In this document: positions 7,381 through 14,608 of the stretch, in pieces | Layout of the letters: the number at the start of each line of letters is the position of its first letter | Numbering within the stretch: position 1 is the first letter of the stretch | Source of the DNA: Helicobacter sp. | GTDB lineage: Bacteria > Campylobacterota > Campylobacteria > Campylobacterales > Helicobacteraceae | Assembly (NCBI GenBank): GCA_022766795.1 | Contig: JALEPE010000099.1 | Span: 1 to 20,090 of the forward strand | Reading direction: 5' to 3' | Length of the DNA stretch: 20,090 bases | Made by a program: the position numbers and the translations under genes | The notes under the pieces: model-generated | The model's input: only the letters and a program-made list of their open reading frames with translations | Databases searched by the model: none | Told to the model about the DNA's origin: nothing

Positions 7381-7401
7381 TTAATGTAATTTTTACACTA
7401 A
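7381..7401. promoter_or_regulatory. Candidate operator: TTAATGTAA-TTT-TTACACTAA inverted repeat
   Basis: A 21-base inverted repeat with 9-base arms (eight of nine pairs) around a TTT spacer, about 90 bases upstream of the chemoreceptor -10 box. The size and symmetry fit a dimeric regulator site. The regulator is unknown, and chance is possible in DNA this AT-rich. Confidence 0.35.
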
Positions 7402-7485
7402 CAAACTTAAAAATAAAATTTAATGTTAAAAAATAATTTTTTGCTTTAAAGCTATTTTATAAAGATTTTATGTATTAGAAAATTA

Positions 7486-7494
7486 TGCTATAAT
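7486..7494 (+). promoter_or_regulatory. Extended -10 promoter of the chemoreceptor gene
   Basis: TGCTATAAT is a perfect extended -10 element. Transcription would start near 7501, giving a leader of about 65 bases that ends with the strong ribosome binding site AGGAGG ten bases before the ATG. The leader also contains TAGG-AGGCAA-CCTA, a four-pair stem that would partly enclose the ribosome binding site. Confidence 0.65.
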
Positions 7495-7567
7495 TACAAA
7501 GTATGCTTTACTACTATAAATAGCATAGCAGCAATGGGGGAATTTTAATTTAGGAGGCAACCTAAAA

Positions 7568-8662
7568 ATGCTTGGCAATAAATATAAGGAAGAATTACAA
7601 AAAGCCTTAGAGGAAAATAAGCTTTTAAAGGCGAGATTACAAGAAATGGCTGATGAAAATCAAACTCTACAAAAGCAACTCGCTAAAGCAAAAGAAGAGG
7701 AAAAGGGAGCAGCGTGTTGCATTGGTGCTTTTAGAGATATGACGTTATCCTTAACAAAAGGTGCTGGGACAAATCTTAAGATTCTACAAGATGATTTTAG
7801 CAAATCCGTAGAACTCCTTTACAATGCAAAAGGTATCGCAGAGGACAACAAGACAAATACTTCTGAAACGCAATCTGTCTTAATAGAAGGATTAGCTAAT
7901 ATGAGTGCTAAGCTTTCAGAATTTAACACAATGATTACACAGGTGCAAAATGATTTTACGACGATTTCTAGTGTTATTGCGCTTATCACGGATATTTCCG
8001 ACCAAACTAATCTGTTAGCACTCAATGCTGCGATTGAAGCAGCGAGAGCTGGAGAACACGGGAGGGGTTTTGCTGTTGTTGCCGATGAAGTTAGAAAACT
8101 AGCAGAACGCACACAAAAAGCCACAAAAGAAATTGAGATGAATATCCAAGTTGTTAAACAGAATTTCTCCGAAGTGCAAACTTCCACAGATAGTATTATT
8201 AATGAAATGGAGACATTAGGCGCACAAAATGAAACATTGAATAAAATTCACGAATCTGCCGATGAAATTTTTGATGATACCAATAGGATTCTTATCACAA
8301 CATTCATTGGGCTTGTAAAATTAGACCACCTACTCTTTAAGACAAATGGTTATCGGGCAATCTTCAACGAGGATATGGAAGCAAAATTCGTTGGACACCA
8401 CGATTGCCGCTTAGGAAAGTGGTATGATAGTGGAAATGGTAAAAAATACTTTTCCAAACTTCCAAGTTATGCAAAATTAGAAGCTCATCATAAAGATGTG
8501 CATGATAATATCATTGCCGCACACGAGGTTATGAAGCAACACGGACAAGCCCAAGAATGCCTAGAGGAGATTTACGAGTATTTTCGTAAGGCAGAGGAAG
8601 CCAGTGATAAGGTTGTTTCCTGCTTAGATGGTATGGCGCAAGAAAAGCTAGCTAACCCATAA
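7568..8662 (+). CDS. tlpD: Cytosolic chemoreceptor with C-terminal CZB zinc domain (TlpD-like)
   Basis: A 364-residue methyl-accepting chemotaxis protein without any signal peptide or membrane segment, so a soluble receptor. An N-terminal coiled coil (about 5-50) leads into the signalling domain, whose hairpin tip is unmistakable (TDISDQTNLLALNAAIEAAR at 141-160, then GFAVVADEVRKLAERT at 167-182) and would bind CheA/CheW. The C-terminal CZB domain shows the zinc ligand pattern: His254 in KLDHLLFK, Cys280 in GHHDCRLGKWY, and His308/His312 in HHKDVHDN. H. pylori TlpD has this layout and is reported to respond to oxidants such as hypochlorite through the zinc-bound Cys; the same role is inferred here. 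It is a single-gene unit with its own promoter and a following hairpin. Confidence 0.93.
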   Translation: MLGNKYKEELQKALEENKLLKARLQEMADENQTLQKQLAKAKEEEKGAACCIGAFRDMTLSLTKGAGTNLKILQDDFSKSVELLYNAKGIAEDNKTNTSETQSVLIEGLANMSAKLSEFNTMITQVQNDFTTISSVIALITDISDQTNLLALNAAIEAARAGEHGRGFAVVADEVRKLAERTQKATKEIEMNIQVVKQNFSEVQTSTDSIINEMETLGAQNETLNKIHESADEIFDDTNRILITTFIGLVKLDHLLFKTNGYRAIFNEDMEAKFVGHHDCRLGKWYDSGNGKKYFSKLPSYAKLEAHHKDVHDNIIAAHEVMKQHGQAQECLEEIYEYFRKAEEASDKVVSCLDGMAQEKLANP

Positions 8663-8681
8663 TAACTCCAACCTCAATCAC

Positions 8682-8702
8682 CTAGGATTCTTAGAATCCT
8701 AG
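8682..8702. terminator. Hairpin between convergent chemoreceptor and glycosyltransferase genes
   Basis: A perfect nine-pair stem, CTAGGATTC / GAATCCTAG, with loop TTA, lies 19 bases after the chemoreceptor stop and 12 bases before the stop of the facing gene. It is followed on the plus strand by ATTTAATT, a weak T tract. Probably terminates the chemoreceptor transcript, possibly both. Confidence 0.65.
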
Positions 8703-8714
8703 ATTTAATTCACC

Positions 8715-9490
8715 CTATGCGTCTGGACCAAAAAATTCTGCAATTTTATCCCAATCCATTACAATTCCTTTTCTATACCAATCATAATCTTTAATTGTAT
8801 GTCCAATATCCAAAACCCTAAACCCCATTTGAAACATTTGATACGCCAAAACTTTACCCGCAGGACCAAGCGCAAACACAAGCAATTTATCTTTCGGGAG
8901 TCGCTGCAAATGCAATTTTAGCCATTGTATTTCATTATAAGCGTGTTTTGTGGGACCATACACATATTGAATACTTTTAGAAATATCAAGAATATTATAA
9001 GTTATTTTATCAAAAATCTTATCTCCACACACTACAACAACATTATTGTGCTTAAAGATTTTTTGCCATAAATTAAAATGCCGCTCAAAGTCATAAACCC
9101 TATACGTCGGATATACTTGTGAGATTCCAGTAGAAACATATTCTTTGCCCGATATTAGAAAATTTGCATAAAAATTTAAATTATTTGTGATAAATCGCTC
9201 CAACCATTCTTTAACTTCTTTATGGTATAAAGTTTGCGCATTTTCTATAATCCCATAGAAATATTCTCTATTAATTCCAACTAATAAATCTTGCTCTCTA
9301 CTTTGTAGAATCTCCAATAGCCCACGCGCTAAATTTTCCTCATACTGCTGAAAGGAAATACCCCCCACCCCCCGCCAAAGAGTCCAGCAATCAATGTGTA
9401 TTCACCATCGCCAAACCTAATAATACTTTTACGACTTGTTGTAAGCTCCTCTAGTGTTTTAAAATTATCTCTTATTTGTAGTTGCTGCAT
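8715..9490 (-). pseudogene. GT-D fold (DUF1792-type) glycosyltransferase, one-base frameshift at G6-T-G6, possibly phase-variable
   Basis: Two frames together make one glycosyltransferase of the DUF1792/GT-D type. The first frame starts at ATG 9490 with GAGGAGG upstream and reads MQQLQIRDNFKTLEELTTSR, then IIRFGDGEYTLIAGLFGGG. The DGE (28-30) fits the metal-binding DxE motif of this fold. The second frame continues ISFQQYEENLARGLLEI through KDKLLVFALGPAGKVLAYQM to DWDKIAEFFGPDA at 8715. They meet at GGGGGGTGGGGGG (9361-9373 as C6-A-C6). One extra G restores a single 258-residue protein; as written the first frame hits TAG shortly after the tract. The GTG at 9368 begins the open frame but falls inside the tract and omits the DxE motif, so it is not a natural start. 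The ATG overlaps the last 19 bases of hypC. Confidence 0.8.
9361..9373 (-). repeat. Interrupted homopolymer G6-T-G6 at the frameshift
   Basis: The plus strand reads CCCCCCACCCCCC at the exact point where the two frames of the glycosyltransferase meet. Six-base runs slip less than longer ones, so this may be a slow switch, a decayed longer tract, a fixed mutation or an assembly error. Confidence 0.85.
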
Positions 9491-9729
9491 TCTTCCTCCT
9501 CTTTAATAGCCTTAATAATCTCCGCATAAGTCTCAAGCGAAAGTTTTGCTTCCTCCGCATTAATTTTTGCCATTACATAGCCAATATGCAATAACACATA
9601 ATCCCCGATATTGACGGATTCTTGCATTAAATCCAAACTCGCTTCACGCGTAACACCCATCGTATCAAGCATTGCCATATTACGTTCCGTGTCAATGGCG
9701 ACCACTTTAGAAGGTATGGCTAGACACAT
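9472..9729 (-). CDS. hypC: Hydrogenase maturation chaperone HypC
   Basis: Small chaperone (85 residues) that, with HypD, carries the Fe(CN)2CO group to the large subunit precursor of NiFe hydrogenase. It starts MCLAIPSKVV with the conserved Cys2, followed by an OB-like core and the typical IGDYVLLHIGYVMAKI. It overlaps the end of hypB by 23 bases, and its own 3' end overlaps the start of the glycosyltransferase by 19 bases. hypD, which commonly follows hypC in this group, is not here. The C-terminal tail KEEEECSNYK is acidic and somewhat variable in the family. Confidence 0.95.
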   Translation of the reverse strand: MCLAIPSKVVAIDTERNMAMLDTMGVTREASLDLMQESVNIGDYVLLHIGYVMAKINAEEAKLSLETYAEIIKAIKEEEECSNYK

Positions 9730-10393
9730 AGTTTTGCTCCTTTTTTTGTTTCAAAAACACACAAAATTCCTGTAAAGATTCCACATTTTTAGAGGATAAC
9801 AAAAAGAGTGGAATCTCTCTTTTAAGCTTTGCTAAATCCTCTTGCACTTGCGCAACCTCAAAATTAAACACATCCACTAAATCCGCTTTAGAAATCACCA
9901 CAGCGTCTGCGCATAAAAATATGGTGGGATACTTTAGCACCTTATCATCGCCCTCCGACGTTGAAAGCAACACAATATTGAGATTTGCGCCCAAATCATA
10001 ACTTGCTGGACACACGAGATTACCGACATTTTCAATAAACATAAACTCTTTTAATTCCCCTTGATTGCGCAAATGCCCTAGCGCATCTTTTATCATTAAT
10101 GCTTCTAAATGGCACGCATTGCCTGTAGTAATTTGATACGCATTAATGCCAAATTTGCCCAATCTCTCTGCATCACGATTTGTTTGTAAATCCCCCTCAA
10201 TCACACTAAAATTTAACAATTTCTCCCTTGCGATTCCTTCTAACAATGTTGTTTTACCGCTTCCTGGCGAACTCATTAAATTAACGACAAATACATTGTC
10301 TTTTGCGTAAATACCGCGTAACTCCATTGCGACTTTATCGTTTTTGGATAAGATTCTCTGCCCTACTTCTACGCTTAAATGTGGGGTCTCCAT
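9707..10393 (-). CDS. hypB: Hydrogenase/urease nickel incorporation GTPase HypB
   Basis: G3E-family GTPase that helps insert nickel into NiFe hydrogenase and, in Helicobacter, also supports urease maturation. The 228-residue protein has the P-loop SSPGSGKTT (41-49), a switch region EGDLQTNRDAERL (66-78), the metal site GNACH (Cys94, His95) and ENVGNLVCP (Cys128), and the guanine-specificity element SKADL. There is no His-rich N-terminal nickel-storage stretch, which matches the short Helicobacter form. ATG is preceded by AAGAAGGA. First gene of hypB-hypC-glycosyltransferase, divergent from ribA. Confidence 0.97.
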   Translation of the reverse strand: METPHLSVEVGQRILSKNDKVAMELRGIYAKDNVFVVNLMSSPGSGKTTLLEGIAREKLLNFSVIEGDLQTNRDAERLGKFGINAYQITTGNACHLEALMIKDALGHLRNQGELKEFMFIENVGNLVCPASYDLGANLNIVLLSTSEGDDKVLKYPTIFLCADAVVISKADLVDVFNFEVAQVQEDLAKLKREIPLFLLSSKNVESLQEFCVFLKQKKEQNYVSSHTF

Positions 10394-10430
10394 ACTTTAT
10401 TCCTTCTTAAAATTAAATCTCAAAGCAAGC

Positions 10431-10436
10431 ATTGTA
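10431..10436 (-). promoter_or_regulatory. Probable -10 box of hypB
   Basis: TACAAT on the minus strand, 38 bases upstream of the hypB ATG, with a T8 run immediately upstream. It fits the AT-rich upstream pattern of promoters in this group. Confidence 0.4.
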
Positions 10437-10484
10437 ACGCATTTTTTTTAACAAAAACTTAAGGGATTCTTTATAAAAATCCGA

Positions 10485-10490
10485 TATTAT
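10485..10490 (+). promoter_or_regulatory. Possible -10 box of ribA
   Basis: TATTAT 32 bases upstream of the ribA ATG. A second candidate, TATAAA, lies near 10472. Neither is strong. The ribosome binding site is AGGAT, six bases before the ATG. Confidence 0.3.
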
Positions 10491-10521
10491 GCGCATTTTA
10501 AAAATAATTTTAGGATAATTT

Positions 10522-11109
10522 ATGCAAATAGAAACTTCAAACGAAGCGAATCTCCCCACGCAATTTGGAGATTTTAAAATCCGCTCTTTCAGAGAAATTA
10601 AAACCACACACCACACAACTTATACATTGGACCATCTCGTCATTAAAACACATGAGATTCCAGATATTCCTCTTGTGCGTGTGCATTCTGAATGTTTAAC
10701 AGGAGACGCACTCCTAAGCTTAAAATGCGATTGTGGCAATGAATTGCACACCGCATTACAAAGAATCCAAAAAGAAAAAGGAATCCTTATCTATCTACGA
10801 CAAGAAGGTAGAGGAATTGGATTGTTTAATAAAGTCAATGCCTATGCCCTACAAGATACAGGACTTGACACGGTGGAGGCGAATTTAGCATTAGGATTCA
10901 AAGACGATGAGCGGGATTATAGTATTGTGAAATTTATTTTTGATTTTTACAAACTTAATAAAATCCGCTTGCTAACAAACAATCCTAGCAAAATTGAAAT
11001 CTTTAAACAAATGATTGCTTTAGAACGTGAGCCAATTATCACGGAATGCAACGCGCACAATGCATATTATTTAGAAGTCAAAAAAACAAAAATGGGACAT
11101 TTACTATAA
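10522..11109 (+). CDS. ribA: GTP cyclohydrolase II
   Basis: First step of riboflavin synthesis: opens GTP to the diaminopyrimidine with release of formate and pyrophosphate. The 195-residue single-domain enzyme carries the zinc ligands Cys58, Cys69 and Cys71 in SECLTGDALLSLKCDCG, YLRQEGRGIGLFNKVNAYAL (91-110), and DDERDYS with the conserved Arg131. The C-terminal LLTNNPSKIE is also typical. There is no fused dihydroxybutanone-phosphate synthase domain, so this is the stand-alone form. moeA follows after nine bases. Confidence 0.95.
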   Translation: MQIETSNEANLPTQFGDFKIRSFREIKTTHHTTYTLDHLVIKTHEIPDIPLVRVHSECLTGDALLSLKCDCGNELHTALQRIQKEKGILIYLRQEGRGIGLFNKVNAYALQDTGLDTVEANLALGFKDDERDYSIVKFIFDFYKLNKIRLLTNNPSKIEIFKQMIALEREPIITECNAHNAYYLEVKKTKMGHLL

Positions 11110-11118
11110 AGGAATTGT

Positions 11119-12330
11119 ATGCAAACAAAGATTGATTTTCAAAGCGCAAAAGAAATTTTGAAATCCCAAAATATCATACCTCTAGGCATTGAACGTGTAT
11201 TTTTGCACGCAGCATTAGGGCGCACTCTAGCCCACTCTATCTCTGCCACTTCAGATATGCCAACTACACCGCTTTCTAATATGGACGGATACGCATTTAG
11301 CTCCCACTTTAGAGATTCTAAAATACTTAAAATTCTAGGCGAAAATCCAGCAGGCGCTGCGATTCCGACACTTCCCCTTGACGCACCCTACACGATAAAA
11401 ACTTTCACAGGAGCTAAGATTCCGCTCAATGCCGATATGCTAGTCCCAATTGAGCATTGCAAAGTAACGCAGGAGGGATTAGAAATTATAATAATGCCAA
11501 AAATCGGACAATTTATTCGACAACAAGGTGATAATTACAAAAAAGGCGAAACATTGCTCGCAAAAAATACGCGCCTTAATTCTCACCACATAGGACTGCT
11601 TGCAAGTTTAAACCAAATCTTTATCCCTGTGTTTGAAAAACCAAAAGTTGGAATCCTAATAAGTGGAAACGAACTTTTAGAGCTTGGAGAAAAGGCTTCC
11701 AATGGAAGCGATATTTATAACGCCAATGGACATTTACTCTTTGCAAAAGTGCTAGAAAATGGCGGAATCCCAAAACTCTATCCCATTTTAAAAGATGATA
11801 AAGCGCAGGTGCAAAACTTCTTAAACCTTGCATTAAAGGAATGCGATATCGTCATTAGTAGCGGTGGGGCAAGTGTTGGGGATTATGATTATATCGCCAC
11901 ACTTTGCGAGGAACGCGCTAAAGAGGTAGTTTTTAAAGGCGTTAATATCAAACCCGGACAACATATCACTTACGCGCATTTTAACCAAAAACATTTTTTT
12001 GCACTTCCGGGCTTCCCAAACTCTACGCTTGTAACCTTTGAACTCTTTGTTAAACCTATTCTTTATAAATTTTTAGAACTTTCTTTTACGCCTACAACAC
12101 TTAGGATTCCCCTACCACAGGATGTGCATAAAACGGATACGCGCTTGGAATTTCGCGTGTGTAATGTGCGCAATCATAATGGAGAATGGCAAATAGATTT
12201 TACAGGCAAAAAAGACTTCCAAAGCGCAATTTTAAATAATTTTTGCCCACTAGACAATGCAAAAGTTGGACTCTGTATTTTGGATTCTGCAAAGAAAAAG
12301 GGTGCAATAGTAGAAGTGATTTTACTTTAA
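11119..12330 (+). CDS. moeA: Molybdopterin molybdotransferase
   Basis: Inserts molybdate into adenylylated molybdopterin in the last step of Moco synthesis. The 403-residue protein shows the family order: N-terminal domain with PLSNMDGYAF (51-60), TGAKIP near 97-102, EGDN-like QGDNYKKGE (136-144), the MogA-like central domain with GILISGNELLELG (178-190), SSGGASVGDYDY (247-258), LPGFPNSTLV (296-305), and a C-terminal beta domain. The usual PGNPVS reads PGFPNS here, a mild divergence seen in related species. ATG is preceded by AAAGGAA. Its stop overlaps the stop of the facing methyltransferase gene by four bases. Confidence 0.95.
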   Translation: MQTKIDFQSAKEILKSQNIIPLGIERVFLHAALGRTLAHSISATSDMPTTPLSNMDGYAFSSHFRDSKILKILGENPAGAAIPTLPLDAPYTIKTFTGAKIPLNADMLVPIEHCKVTQEGLEIIIMPKIGQFIRQQGDNYKKGETLLAKNTRLNSHHIGLLASLNQIFIPVFEKPKVGILISGNELLELGEKASNGSDIYNANGHLLFAKVLENGGIPKLYPILKDDKAQVQNFLNLALKECDIVISSGGASVGDYDYIATLCEERAKEVVFKGVNIKPGQHITYAHFNQKHFFALPGFPNSTLVTFELFVKPILYKFLELSFTPTTLRIPLPQDVHKTDTRLEFRVCNVRNHNGEWQIDFTGKKDFQSAILNNFCPLDNAKVGLCILDSAKKKGAIVEVILL

Positions 12331-12887
12331 ACTTTTCTAGCAACAAGCCTAGCCACTAAGGCTAGCGACTGCGTCAAATGACGCATTGACAAAGCTTCCT
12401 CGTAAAACAGAATCTCTAGATCCAAAAATGCGCGCAATAATTCATTCTTGCGTAATAAATGATTAGAATCGCTAGCAAATGCGTTATGCGATTCCACATC
12501 ACTTTTTGCAAATGTTTCAAAGACTAGGATTCCCCCTCTTTTTAGCCCTTCAATCATATAGGGAAACAACCTCCGCTCTAAAAAATAGCTATTGCAAATC
12601 ACATCATAGCTTTGTGGTGAAATCTTAAAAGTATCCAAATCCACACATTGCGCATTCAGATTCTTAATCCCTTGTAAGCTCTCAATGGCATAGCTAGAAA
12701 TATCCACGCTATCCACATTAAATCCACAATCCAACATAAACTTAGAATTTCTGCCCATTCCGCACGCAATATCCAATGCCCTACCTACTTGCGCCTTTTG
12801 AATATGTTTGCATAGCAATTCTAAAGGAATCGTAGGCAAAGGATTATCTCTGTGGCGCGTATCCCATTTCTCTTTATCACTAATCAC
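12327..12887 (-). CDS. Class I SAM-dependent methyltransferase
   Basis: A 186-residue protein with the Rossmann-type methyltransferase motif I RALDIACGMGRNS (36-48), the acidic end of strand two (VDSVDISSYAIESL, Asp61) and motif-IV-like YDVICNSYFLERRL, followed by LKRGGILVFETF. It resembles the TehB-like group of small soluble methyltransferases. Substrate unknown. It is the last gene of the nine-gene run and overlaps the end of aguB by eight bases. Convergent four-base overlap with moeA leaves no room for a separate terminator. Confidence 0.88.
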   Translation of the reverse strand: MISDKEKWDTRHRDNPLPTIPLELLCKHIQKAQVGRALDIACGMGRNSKFMLDCGFNVDSVDISSYAIESLQGIKNLNAQCVDLDTFKISPQSYDVICNSYFLERRLFPYMIEGLKRGGILVFETFAKSDVESHNAFASDSNHLLRKNELLRAFLDLEILFYEEALSMRHLTQSLALVARLVARKV

Positions 12888-13761
12888 AGTATCTCTTTAA
12901 AATATCATCATACATATCAATACGTCTATCGCGCAAAAATGGCCAAATACGACGCACATCTTCGCTGCGCTGTTTATCCCAATTAAAATATAAATTTTCT
13001 TCTTCCTTAATGCTGCCAAGCGTTAATAATTCTCCTTGCGCACCATAAGCAAAGCTTGAACCCCAAAAGCGAATGCCATCTATCACACCACTAGAATCTT
13101 TCTCAAATCCCACGCGGTTAATGGCAACAACAGGAATTCCATTTGCCACGCTATGCCCACGCTGCACCGCCATCCACGCCTCTCTTTGCCTCTCTCTTTC
13201 ATCCTCGCTATCGGCATCAAACCAACCAATCGCTGTGGGATAAATCAAAATTTCTGCACCCTTTAGAGCCATTATGCGTGCTGCTTCGGGATACCATTGA
13301 TCCCAGCATACTAAAACTCCAAGCTTCCCAACACTTGTAGAAATTGGTGTAAATCCTAAATCTCCGGGCGTGAAATAAAACTTTTCATAAAACCCCGGGT
13401 CGTCTGGAATGTGCATTTTACGATATTGTCCCGCAATGCTTCCGTCTTTTTCAAACACTACTGCAGTATTGTGGTATAGCCCGGCACTGCGCCGCTCAAA
13501 GAGTGAAGCTACAAGCACAATTTTATATTGCTTAGCAATCGCGCTGAAATGCGCGCAATCCTCTTTAAACTGAAGCGCGTAGTCAAAAAATTTCACATTC
13601 TCACTTTGGCAAAAATATTCACGCGTATGCAATTCCTGCAACAGCACTAATTCCGCGTTATTTTGCGCAACTTCTTTGATTCTCTCTTCGGTTTGCTTTA
13701 GCATTTCTGCCTTATTTGCTTTAAAAGCCTGCTGGATTAAAGCCACTTTTACATTTTGCAT
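12880..13761 (-). CDS. aguB: N-carbamoylputrescine amidase (carbon-nitrogen hydrolase)
   Basis: Nitrilase-superfamily enzyme of 293 residues with the catalytic triad Glu43 (LLQELHTREYF), Lys115 (YRKMHIPDDPGF) and Cys152 (VLVCWDQWYPEAAR). The combination HTREYFCQ, DDPGFYEKFYFTPGD and WDQWYPEAARIMALKGAE is typical of N-carbamoylputrescine amidases, which release putrescine, CO2 and ammonia in the agmatine route. Older Helicobacter annotations call the homologue beta-alanine synthetase. It starts two bases after the stop of the small acidic protein gene, within the operon. No agmatine deiminase gene is visible in the window. Confidence 0.9.
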   Translation of the reverse strand: MQNVKVALIQQAFKANKAEMLKQTEERIKEVAQNNAELVLLQELHTREYFCQSENVKFFDYALQFKEDCAHFSAIAKQYKIVLVASLFERRSAGLYHNTAVVFEKDGSIAGQYRKMHIPDDPGFYEKFYFTPGDLGFTPISTSVGKLGVLVCWDQWYPEAARIMALKGAEILIYPTAIGWFDADSEDERERQREAWMAVQRGHSVANGIPVVAINRVGFEKDSSGVIDGIRFWGSSFAYGAQGELLTLGSIKEEENLYFNWDKQRSEDVRRIWPFLRDRRIDMYDDILKRYCD

Positions 13762-13763
13762 TT

Positions 13764-13925
13764 TTAATAATCCTCTCCCTCATAATCGGAATCCCCGCTA
13801 TCATAATCGTCCTCGTCATACAAAAATCGATCGCTATCCTCAAAATCGGAATCATACCCGTCGTATTCTTCCTCTTCAAAATCCTGAATATCATCCTCAT
13901 CGTCAAACGGCTTTGCAAAAATCAT
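13764..13925 (-). CDS. Small highly acidic protein (53 residues)
   Basis: The frame starts at ATG 13925, seven bases after an AAGGAG ribosome binding site. It ends at TAA 13764, two bases before aguB, and starts two bases after the tcdA stop. The protein begins MIFAKPFDDEDDIQDFEEEE and ends DYEGEDY. By count 26 of 53 residues are Asp or Glu against two basic residues, and Tyr is frequent. No fold or motif can be named; it is probably intrinsically disordered. Longer open frames cross the same DNA, but none has such a ribosome binding site or such exact operon spacing. An acidic partner, metal-binding or DNA-mimic role would be speculation. From memory, H. pylori has a small hypothetical gene between the homologues of tcdA and aguB. 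Confidence 0.85.
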   Translation of the reverse strand: MIFAKPFDDEDDIQDFEEEEYDGYDSDFEDSDRFLYDEDDYDSGDSDYEGEDY

Positions 13926-13927
13926 TG

Positions 13928-14608
13928 TTACTCCTTTTTTAAAATTAAGGCAATCGCCTCACTCGCAAGACGCAATCCAAAACTACCTGTAACCCCACTA
14001 AAACTACCAAGCTCCTTGCATTTTGGTTCTTCTGGGCTAAACACCACCATAAAATCGCCTTTAAATCCCTGTTTTTTAAGTCCTTCGCGGAATTTTCTAG
14101 CAAATTTATCACCATAACTTTTCCAAATTGGCGCGAACTGAATCTGCCCCGGATCAATCTTTTTTGCGCTACCTGTGGAGGATAATAAATAAGGCTTATG
14201 GATTTTTTGCGATTCCTTATTTACAATCTTTAATGCTAGGGCGATTTTTGCTCCCATATCATCAATGGCGTCAATAACAACATCATACGCATTAAAATCA
14301 AAATTATCAATAAATTCCTGCGTAACCTTGGAATCTAATGCGATGATGCCCGGATATTTTTGGCTCAAAACCTCAACTTTTTTACGCCCAACACCTTCAA
14401 AAGCACCAATCTGGCGATTCTTATTCGTCTCATCAAAGCAATCATAATCTACAATACAAATCTTACCAATCCCTACCCGATACAGACAATCCAATGCGAA
14501 TCCACCCACACCGCCAACGCCAAGTAATAGCACGCTTGCATTTTGCAATTTCGCAAACCCATCTTCTTTAAAAAGCAACAATGTTCTTGCAAAACGTTTA
14601 TCTTGCAT
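13928..14608 (-). CDS. tcdA: tRNA threonylcarbamoyladenosine dehydratase (ThiF/E1-like family)
   Basis: ATP-dependent cyclisation of t6A to ct6A at tRNA position 37. The 226-residue protein opens with RFARTLLLFKEDG, then GVGGVGGFALDCLYRVGIG (30-48) for nucleotide binding, VDYD (53-56) and TNKNRQIGAF (61-70) with the conserved Arg. The segment SSTGSAKKIDPGQIQ followed by a Lys/Arg-rich KFARKFREGLKK and VVFSPEEP is characteristic of TcdA rather than MoeB or ThiF. No CxxC zinc pairs or C-terminal rhodanese are present, which argues against MoeB, the name used in some Helicobacter genomes. It overlaps surE by 11 bases. Confidence 0.85.
   Translation of the reverse strand: MQDKRFARTLLLFKEDGFAKLQNASVLLLGVGGVGGFALDCLYRVGIGKICIVDYDCFDETNKNRQIGAFEGVGRKKVEVLSQKYPGIIALDSKVTQEFIDNFDFNAYDVVIDAIDDMGAKIALALKIVNKESQKIHKPYLLSSTGSAKKIDPGQIQFAPIWKSYGDKFARKFREGLKKQGFKGDFMVVFSPEEPKCKELGSFSGVTGSFGLRLASEAIALILKKE

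Larger units (their letters stand above)
7072..7567. other. AT-rich divergent intergenic region
   Basis: About 500 bases between the divergent gatA and chemoreceptor genes, almost entirely A and T. Besides the two promoters, the tandem 11-mers and the inverted repeat at 7381-7401, I see no open frame with a ribosome binding site and no recognisable RNA gene. It is much longer than other gaps between core genes in this window and contains none of the palindromic repeats. Confidence 0.6.

Noticed and set aside
9366..9368. GTG as the start of the GT-D glycosyltransferase
   Set aside because: It lies within the G6-T-G6 tract, has no independent ribosome binding site, and would remove the RFGDGE motif that is encoded just upstream in the other frame with a proper ATG and ribosome site.
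13676..13942. Open frames on both strands covering the acidic protein region
   Set aside because: They lack ribosome binding sites and conflict with the operon. They exist because the acidic codons (GAT, GAG, GAA) leave alternative frames free of stops.
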